DNA from: Candidatus Pacearchaeota archaeon
GTDB taxonomy: Archaea; Nanoarchaeota; Nanoarchaeia; Pacearchaeales; GW2011-AR1
NCBI GenBank assembly: GCA_002690445.1
Contig: NZER01000361.1
Location: 1-6,776, forward strand
Direction: 5' to 3'
Length of the DNA: 6,776 nucleotides
Position 1 is the stretch's first letter. Every line of letters starts with the position of its first letter. The notes beneath the pieces are model-generated. The model was not told where the DNA came from. It searched no databases and worked only from the letters and a program-made list of their open reading frames with translations. This document shows positions 1 through 4,484 of this stretch, in pieces. Both the position numbers and the translations under genes were made by a program.

Positions 1-3000
1 AATATGCGAGGATCAGCGTCATTAAGAATAGCTTTATACCTATCGGTGAGCTTGGAAGGTGCTGACCTAGCTGATGCAGGTTTATACCCACTGGGAGAAG
101 ATAACTCTCTAGACTGTATCTTCCACCAACGAGAACCACCCGGAGTAGTAAACATCTGAGCCTTCTTAGGCACAGAAGAACGACTACTTACATAATCCCA
201 AGTCTTTCCTTTATTAGCATATTCAGGATCACCTTTACCGGGAGCGGGAGCGCCAGTTTGTTTAATTAAATTTTCTAACTCTAGTATAAAATCTAGAGAT
301 TTCTTAACTTCGTCCTTCTTTTCTTCTTTGTTATAACCCGGATATGGTTTCTCGTCGTCAGTAAAAGGAATAAAGTTATCTGGATTGATCCACTTAATTC
401 CTTTCTTTTTGTTCTCTTCTATAAATTTAATAGGCTCTGCATTCTTTCCATTAGGATCAAATCTTCCTATGACACCCGCAACATCGATTAGATGGTCTAT
501 TTCTTTCATATCTCCCCTAGACTTTTTCATTATGACGCCACCACGCATAAGTTCCTCATAGTGCTTTATTTCATCAAGAGTCAGGTCTGCGCGGGTTGGA
601 GGTCTTCCAAGCCGTTCCCAAGCCATACGCATGACTTCATCTAGCGCATCTTTATGTTTTTGGCGCTTCGCAGCTAGTTCTTCTTCAGTCAACTGAGGTC
701 GCTTTGTAAGAGCTTCTTGTGAAATAGGCTCATTTATCTTGTCTTGGTCTGGCGCACGATCAACTATTTGTTTTTCGTAATACCTTTCGGTGTCATCGAA
801 TTCATGATCTTTTGGCTTTGACTTAAATAGTTGATCCAGTAAATCAGCCATCATAGGATTTCTTTCCCTAAATTTATCCGTAAATGCAAAATATGCTAGA
901 TAACATTCGGCAAAAAACTCTTCAGGATTAGATTTAGCATACTGAGAAGGAAAACCTGAATTATTATGAACCCCTTCAGTCCATAGAAACGTACTCATAA
1001 CTTTTGCAAAAGGAGGCAAGGAGTACCAAACACCATGAGCGGACTCATGAACTACCGTCATACTGGCATTAAAATACTGATTCGCATTAGTTAGATCTTT
1101 GGTAAAGCCATTTATTGTCACTACAGATTTTGAAGACATAGCAGTATACGGAAAAGGAGCCATAGCGCCTGAGCTACCGGGCATAATATTGAAAGGATTA
1201 CTCTTATCTCCGAATGGAGACATCTTTACGAATTTAGGCCAACCGACTTGCCGAGAGGTCCGAGTCAAATCGATTGTCGTATGTCCCGGTATACCCATGA
1301 CACTACCATCAGGATTTTGGTGAGCATCCTCTCTTTTATTAACGGTTCTCGGACCTCCAGCGGGACCGAAAAACAATAATTTAGGTTGGCAAACTAAGGT
1401 TCCTACAGTTCGAAGATGGTGCGCTGGTATGACGACGCCATTATTCATAGGCCATCTATTAGAATCAAAAGCCTCTAACACATAATGCATCGCATGTCGG
1501 AAATTTGGATTTTGCGTACCCCCATTCGGAACCTTAACTTTTCCGCTTCCAGCAGAAAGAGTGTGTAGACCCAAAAGTGTATTAATTAAATGGGTGGTAC
1601 TTTTATAGTCGGGATCACCTGATAAATACTTCTGCTTAAACTTAGGAAAAAAGTGGTTAGCTATTGACACTATCTGTGCATTATCTTTTGTTATCTGACC
1701 AGTTGTAAAAGCAGCCTTGAGGCTATCCCAATATGCTTCTCTCAACTTTGGATCTAAAAATTCGGATTCCGCCTGATTGAAAAACTCACCTGATGCTCCA
1801 GATACCTGTTCCTCTAATCCCAGAAATGCTATCTGCTTCTCTCTATATGGATCTGAAGCAACGTCAAATAGTTGGGGTAATGCGTTACCACGTTGATCTA
1901 CCTCAACACCAATAATAGAAAATCGACCTTTATTCGGTCCTATATGAGTACCTTCTGAATGATAGTGGCGTTTCTCTGGAGGAACATAACCACCACTCCA
2001 TCGAGCTTGAGGATCAAAAGATGTTACTTGCTTAACTAAGTCTTCTAACTCTAGGATAAAATCTAGAGATTTCTTAATATCAGACTTCCCTATCGGTCCT
2101 AACAGTGGTGTCAAATAGTCATCAACGAAGTCTTCATCCTTCTTTATCTCTTTGCTAGGGGATTCAACAATCTCCTCTAGAACAGAGTCATCTAAAACTC
2201 CCACTTCCTCCATAGGATCAGTAGCTTTTATAATCTTTATTCCGTATTGTCGAAGCATGCTATTAGTGTCAGATAGAGAGCCAAATTCATCGGTAGCATG
2301 AGCGTAATACAACTCCCCAATAGAGTCATACAGACTGTCTAAGTCCTCAAAGCTATAATTTAATTGAGGATTGTTGGTAAGATCTCGAACCATGCCTTCT
2401 ACAAGCTTTTCATCACCACCACTTTTTAGATAATCAGATACAGATAAATCCATGTCCAATATTTCTGCACCTGTCCCACCATATGCATCTCTTTTTACCT
2501 TAACGTAATATTTCTTTACATCAGAACCAAATTTACTGGCAAGCTGCTCATCTTCAGTTGTATGTAGTACTCCCTCTCCAAATGGAAGCGCTTCTGTTTC
2601 AACTGATCCACTTTCCACCCCACCGACACCTGCTTGTGTGCCTCTGTAAAGTACATACGGACTACCATCATCCTTTGCTAGATGTTTATCAGGATCAAAA
2701 CCCTCTAGCTTTTCTTCAGGAATACTTGGGACCCGACCCATTGCGTCCCAATTGTCAACTATCTCTTTTTTCGAGTCACCCTCAACTACTATAGAAACCC
2801 TATCTACAGGTATTGGATTGAAGGTAGCTGCAACCATCACATCCCCACCCCGCTTGGGATACCATTCATCATCCTCAGAATATTCAATAGCTACCAGAAC
2901 CTGTGAGTCGTTAGGCTCGTCAAGATATGCCAGTAAATCAGTAGGATCACCACCAGCATGCGTGACTCTCGCACCTCCTTGATAGCGAGTAAGATATCCT

Positions 3001-4259
3001 GTCTTCAGAGCATCCTCATACTGCTGTCTAGCCATAGCTCTATATAGGTACTCAGGAGCATTACCCTCTGGAGTGACGACCTTCACCGTATCAGCGAGTT
3101 TTGTAACTGGAAGTCGTTTCCTTCCTATTAATTTTTCTTTTTCTTGTTTTCCTGACCCGGAAGAAACATCACTCCAATAGGAATGCCATCCGGGGTAGTC
3201 TTGGATTCCGTCGTAGTCTTTTTCGGAGTGGGTGTCGAATCTTGATCCGAATCTTCCGATTGGTCCCTTTCGTTTACCAAACGTGCGTGCTCTTTTAATG
3301 TGCGGATCAATTCGTTGAAATCCTCCTGTAGATCTAGCCACGTTGTCATCTTTAAATACCTCCATTAATTGTTTAAGAAATGCTTTATGGTCATCCTGAT
3401 AAATAGTTAAGTTTAAAATATCGATGCCTTTGCCGTCAGGATGTGCAGCAAATGCCATTCCATAATGACTAATTTCGTTAATTCTTTCCCCTAATACCTT
3501 AATTTGTGCAGCATCTAACGCATTATAAAAAGTAAGCGTTACTGCAGGTTCAATCGATTCGCCTGTCTTTTCATCTATAACACCGAACTTAGGAAGTGAT
3601 TCAGCATCCTCATTAAATACGACACCCCCATCCTCTTTTATCTCAAACCACTTATCTCCCACAACATCCGTATGAATTATTACCTGCTTCTGATCGAAGT
3701 CATCTCCTGCAATAGATACCATTAAATTCGTAAATTCATCATATTTATCAGGAGGGACATGTCCTGATACATATAAACTAGGCTCATACTCATTCTGGAA
3801 CATACCGAAGTTACGCGTGACCGAAACTCCATCAAAACCTTCCTGCTGTAGAACACCCTTTAGATACTGTTCACCTTTTTCTGCAAGCTGAACAAATGTT
3901 TCCTGAGCTTGCTGTCTTTGCTCATCCGTAGATGAATCATCTGCTATGACAGCTTTTGCCTGTTCAGCGGCTTTACGATCATTTTCAGTGAAATGAACCG
4001 TAATCTTCTGACCCGCTTCTGTAGTTGTAGCAGGAGATATCCCTACCTGAACAGGTTGTCTACGCCACCACTGCTTACGCTGAACGGGAGTAGTGAATAC
4101 TTGAGAATCCGGTGGGGGAGTATTAGAAGAAGAATAGTCCCAAGTAGTTCCCTTGCCGCCATACTCAGGAGTACCTTTACTAGGCGCGGCTACACCTGCC
4201 CCCTGCTGCTTGGCAAGAGCATGTTCAATGATGTCAGTGATTTTTAAACGAAGAGTCAC
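1..4259 (-). CDS. giant multi-domain 'polyvalent' phage-type protein, at least 1419 aa, C-terminus beyond window
   Basis: One frame stays open from the GTG at 4259 to base 1 with no stop. Reading order: residues 1-58, helix plus linker with the motif KGTPEYGGKGTTWDY; about 80-305, an unrecognised alpha/beta region; 304-377, a Gly/Arg/Lys-rich linker with abnormal codon use; about 400-495, first ADP-ribosyltransferase-like region (Tyr-Arg407-Ala-Met); about 530-690, second such region (Tyr-Arg539-Gly-Thr); 729-744, helix KKSLDFILELEDLVKQ; about 745-1000, unassigned; about 1000-1150, lethal-factor-like zinc metallopeptidase with HESAH at 1071-1075; about 1160-1318, charged helical region; 1319-1334, second near-identical helix; 1339-1373, second copy of the PEY/TWDY motif. 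No signal peptide or membrane segment is evident. The architecture matches the published 'polyvalent protein' concept for phages and conjugative elements, in which a large polypeptide delivered with the DNA combines several effector domains. The assignment to that class is inference; the reading frame and repeats are directly seen. A gene split or indel near 3349-3128 cannot be excluded. Confidence 0.8.
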   Translation of the reverse strand, partial: MTLRLKITDIIEHALAKQQGAGVAAPSKGTPEYGGKGTTWDYSSSNTPPPDSQVFTTPVQRKQWWRRQPVQVGISPATTTEAGQKITVHFTENDRKAAEQAKAVIADDSSTDEQRQQAQETFVQLAEKGEQYLKGVLQQEGFDGVSVTRNFGMFQNEYEPSLYVSGHVPPDKYDEFTNLMVSIAGDDFDQKQVIIHTDVVGDKWFEIKEDGGVVFNEDAESLPKFGVIDEKTGESIEPAVTLTFYNALDAAQIKVLGERINEISHYGMAFAAHPDGKGIDILNLTIYQDDHKAFLKQLMEVFKDDNVARSTGGFQRIDPHIKRARTFGKRKGPIGRFGSRFDTHSEKDYDGIQDYPGWHSYWSDVSSGSGKQEKEKLIGRKRLPVTKLADTVKVVTPEGNAPEYLYRAMARQQYEDALKTGYLTRYQGGARVTHAGGDPTDLLAYLDEPNDSQVLVAIEYSEDDEWYPKRGGDVMVAATFNPIPVDRVSIVVEGDSKKEIVDNWDAMGRVPSIPEEKLEGFDPDKHLAKDDGSPYVLYRGTQAGVGGVESGSVETEALPFGEGVLHTTEDEQLASKFGSDVKKYYVKVKRDAYGGTGAEILDMDLSVSDYLKSGGDEKLVEGMVRDLTNNPQLNYSFEDLDSLYDSIGELYYAHATDEFGSLSDTNSMLRQYGIKIIKATDPMEEVGVLDDSVLEEIVESPSKEIKKDEDFVDDYLTPLLGPIGKSDIKKSLDFILELEDLVKQVTSFDPQARWSGGYVPPEKRHYHSEGTHIGPNKGRFSIIGVEVDQRGNALPQLFDVASDPYREKQIAFLGLEEQVSGASGEFFNQAESEFLDPKLREAYWDSLKAAFTTGQITKDNAQIVSIANHFFPKFKQKYLSGDPDYKSTTHLINTLLGLHTLSAGSGKVKVPNGGTQNPNFRHAMHYVLEAFDSNRWPMNNGVVIPAHHLRTVGTLVCQPKLLFFGPAGGPRTVNKREDAHQNPDGSVMGIPGHTTIDLTRTSRQVGWPKFVKMSPFGDKSNPFNIMPGSSGAMAPFPYTAMSSKSVVTINGFTKDLTNANQYFNASMTVVHESAHGVWYSLPPFAKVMSTFLWTEGVHNNSGFPSQYAKSNPEEFFAECYLAYFAFTDKFRERNPMMADLLDQLFKSKPKDHEFDDTERYYEKQIVDRAPDQDKINEPISQEALTKRPQLTEEELAAKRQKHKDALDEVMRMAWERLGRPPTRADLTLDEIKHYEELMRGGVIMKKSRGDMKEIDHLIDVAGVIGRFDPNGKNAEPIKFIEENKKKGIKWINPDNFIPFTDDEKPYPGYNKEEKKDEVKKSLDFILELENLIKQTGAPAPGKGDPEYANKGKTWDYVSSRSSVPKKAQMFTTPGGSRWWKIQSRELSSPSGYKPASARSAPSKLTDRYKAILNDADPRI
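141..245 (-). repeat. PEY/TWDY module, copy 2 (residues 1339-1373 of giant protein)
   Basis: This stretch reads APGKGDPEYANKGKTWDY, a polar linker, then QMFTTP followed by GGSRWK. DNA similarity to copy 1 is visible, for example plus-strand AATCCCAAGT against AGTCCCAAGT. It follows the second KKSLDFILELE helix, so helix plus PEY/TWDY motif forms one composite module that seems to open a new unit of the protein. Confidence 0.8.
258..305 (-). repeat. KKSLDFILELE helix, copy 2 (residues 1319-1334)
   Basis: KKSLDFILELENLIKQ repeats residues 729-744 exactly 590 codons later. It leads directly into copy 2 of the PEY/TWDY module. The N-terminal helix at residues 5-18 (ends in LAKQ) is probably a third, more diverged copy. 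Confidence 0.85.
810..1262 (-). other. anthrax lethal factor-like zinc metallopeptidase domain (residues 1000-1150)
   Basis: HESAH at residues 1071-1075 (plus 1035-1049) is an HExxH zinc site: His1071 and His1075 bind zinc and Glu1072 is the general base. SNPEEFFAECYLAYF at 1110-1124 mirrors NEAEFFAEAFRL of lethal factor. Glu1114 corresponds to the third zinc ligand Glu735, and Tyr1107 lies seven residues before it, exactly as the catalytic Tyr728 does in lethal factor. The segment after it (DKFRERNPMMADLLDQLF) also follows the helical end of that family. The domain should be a protein-cutting enzyme; whether it cuts host proteins or the giant chain itself is open. Confidence 0.8.
2028..2075 (-). 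repeat. KKSLDFILELE helix, copy 1 (residues 729-744)
   Basis: KKSLDFILELEDLVKQ is an amphipathic helix that differs from residues 1319-1334 at only two positions. On the plus strand bases 2043-2077 match 273-307 at 34 of 35 positions. It follows the second ADP-ribosyltransferase-like region and begins the unit that carries the metallopeptidase. No PEY/TWDY motif follows this copy. Confidence 0.85.
2190..2672 (-). other. second ADP-ribosyltransferase-like region (residues 530-690)
   Basis: YVLYRGTQAG supplies Tyr-Arg539-Gly-Thr, the typical first ART motif. GEGVLHTTEDEQLASKFG gives the second: a strand with His-Thr-Thr, then a helix Ala-Ser-Lys-Phe-Gly, matching the usual Phe-Thr-Thr ... Ala-x-x-Tyr/Phe-Gly pattern. 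YYVKVK continues the sheet and LRQYGIKIIKATD is a plausible last strand near the C-terminal motif. The match is clearer than in the first region. The target would be an unknown host protein or nucleic acid. The third catalytic acid is not certain. Confidence 0.6.
2775..3062 (-). other. first ADP-ribosyltransferase-like region (residues 400-495)
   Basis: EYLYRAMARQQYEDALKTGY has the shape of the first motif of phage ART-fold proteins: a strand ending in Tyr-Arg (Arg407, the NAD-binding candidate), a helix with a Tyr-Glu pair, then Thr-Gly-Tyr. It is followed by a strand and helix (THAGGDPTDLLAYL), a beta strand with an acidic end (VLVAIEYSEDDEW) and a closing NPIPVDRV segment that recurs in such proteins. 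The Ser-Thr-Ser of the second classical motif is not conserved, and the catalytic Glu is uncertain, so the domain could be inactive or could be another enzyme of the same fold. The call rests on recalled family patterns. Confidence 0.45.
3128..3349 (-). CDS. candidate overprinted 73-aa protein within the giant gene
   Basis: A same-strand frame shifted by one base encodes MTTWLDLQEDFNELIRTLKEH and onward: a predicted amphipathic helix (residues 3-28), a Ser/Asp/Thr/Pro-rich acidic linker (about 29-52), the segment GIPIGVMFLPG and a Lys-rich end. Its ATG has GGAGGT eight bases upstream, the best ribosome site in the window. Within it the giant frame loses its preference for T-ending codons and uses A or C instead, as expected if the second codon positions of this frame (mostly hydrophilic residues, A or C) are the selected ones. 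It may be a separate small protein, or the true local frame of the giant protein reached by frameshifts or sequence error. A chance open frame is still possible. Confidence 0.4.
   Translation of the reverse strand: MTTWLDLQEDFNELIRTLKEHARLVNERDQSEDSDQDSTPTPKKTTTESKTTPDGIPIGVMFLPGQENKKKKN
3345..4022 (-). other. unrecognised alpha/beta region with a possible internal duplication (residues 80-305)
   Basis: The region begins with a charged coiled-coil-like helix (about 92-140, Gln/Glu/Ala-rich) followed by alternating strands and helices. Two halves share a pattern of a hydrophobic strand, a loop with DK or DDH, an amphipathic helix containing DEF or KAF, and a closing DD: residues 160-189 and 279-305. 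This hints at a duplicated fold. I recognise no catalytic motif and assign no function. Confidence 0.4.
3358..3363 (-). promoter_or_regulatory. GGAGGT ribosome site before the overprinted frame
   Basis: GGAGGT on the minus strand lies eight bases before ATG at 3349-3347. In the giant frame the same bases encode Glu-Val within MEVFKDD. A perfect site in the middle of a gene, at ideal distance from an ATG that opens a 73-codon frame, favours internal initiation. Confidence 0.45.
4086..4187 (-). repeat. PEY/TWDY module, copy 1 (residues 25-58 of giant protein)
   Basis: This stretch reads APSKGTPEYGGKGTTWDY, then a Ser/Pro linker, then QVFTTP. It aligns with residues 1339-1373 with one gap: shared residues include AP-KG-PEY-KG-TWDY-SS and Q-FTTP. 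It is preceded by a short helix (ITDIIEHALAKQQ) in the same place as the helix before copy 2. The offset of 3942 bases is a multiple of three. Confidence 0.8.
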
Positions 4260-4270
4260 AAGTCAGCCTC
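4256..4270 (-). promoter_or_regulatory. GTGA stop/start overlap with GAGG ribosome site for the giant gene
   Basis: GAGG at plus 4270-4267 is seven bases before GTG at 4259. The stop TGA of the acidic protein shares two bases with that GTG. The giant frame is closed by a TGA just two codons upstream of this GTG, so no earlier start is possible and this one is well supported. Confidence 0.65.
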
Positions 4271-4438
4271 ATCTACTACTGCTGATTCTTCTAAATCTTT
4301 AACCCAATCAGATAAATCATGATCACCAATATCATTCCTAGCGATCTTCTCAGGACTTTCTGGAGGAGCAGGCGGCAATATAATCCGACTAACGATATCT
4401 ATGATCTCTTCATCTGTAGCTCTAAACTCGTAACTCAT
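4256..4438 (-). CDS. small acidic protein, 60 aa, translationally coupled to the giant gene
   Basis: This 60-residue protein starts MSYEFRATDEEIIDIVSR, has a Pro-rich turn in the middle (LPPAPPESP) and ends with a strongly acidic helix-like tail (DWVKDLEESAVVDEADL). Asp and Glu greatly outnumber Lys and Arg. The ATG at 4438 is preferred; an in-frame GTG at 4450 would add four residues (MYIY) encoded by a TATATATATA run and would sit about where transcription is predicted to begin. Its TGA overlaps the GTG start of the giant gene as GTGA, a classic arrangement for reinitiation, so the two are probably made together. It could be a chaperone, inhibitor or packaging partner of the giant protein, but this rests on context only. 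Confidence 0.6.
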   Translation of the reverse strand: MSYEFRATDEEIIDIVSRIILPPAPPESPEKIARNDIGDHDLSDWVKDLEESAVVDEADL

Positions 4439-4454
4439 ATATATATACACCCAA

Positions 4455-4484
4455 AGTATAGCAAACGATAAGTACGTTTGTCTA
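4455..4484 (-). promoter_or_regulatory. predicted sigma70-type promoter for the acidic protein and giant gene
   Basis: On the minus strand TAGACA (plus 4484-4479; 5 of 6 to TTGACA) and TATACT (4460-4455; 5 of 6 to TATAAT) are separated by 18 bases. The -35 box includes the TAG stop of the topoisomerase. Transcription would start near 4448, only about ten bases before the ATG at 4438, so the message would be nearly leaderless, which agrees with the lack of a ribosome site there. AT-rich DNA gives chance matches, so this is a prediction only. Confidence 0.4.
4462..4480. promoter_or_regulatory. perfect 6-bp inverted repeat filling the promoter spacer (operator or hairpin)
   Basis: CAAACG, seven bases, CGTTTG forms a perfect dyad directly after the topoisomerase stop. 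It occupies nearly the whole spacer between the predicted -35 and -10 boxes, the position of a classical repressor operator. As RNA it would be a weak hairpin. No U-run follows, so it is not a standard intrinsic terminator. Confidence 0.35.

Noticed and set aside
1099..1323. Plus-strand open frame of 74 codons
   Set aside because: It lies fully antisense to the metallopeptidase part of the giant gene, with no ribosome site or recognisable protein; it is a shadow frame.
2558..2982. Two overlapping plus-strand open frames of 76-78 codons
   Set aside because: They are antisense to the ART-like regions, overlap each other, and their His/Leu/Ser-rich composition reflects the reverse of the coding strand.
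3993..4247. Plus-strand open frame of 84 codons
   Set aside because: It is antisense to the N-terminus of the giant gene and Arg/Ser/Leu-rich like a reverse shadow; no start signal supports it.
4462..4480. Intrinsic terminator after the topoisomerase
   Set aside because: The stem is six pairs, half of them A-T, and the following bases on the minus strand have no run of T, so termination is unlikely; an operator or weak hairpin fits better.
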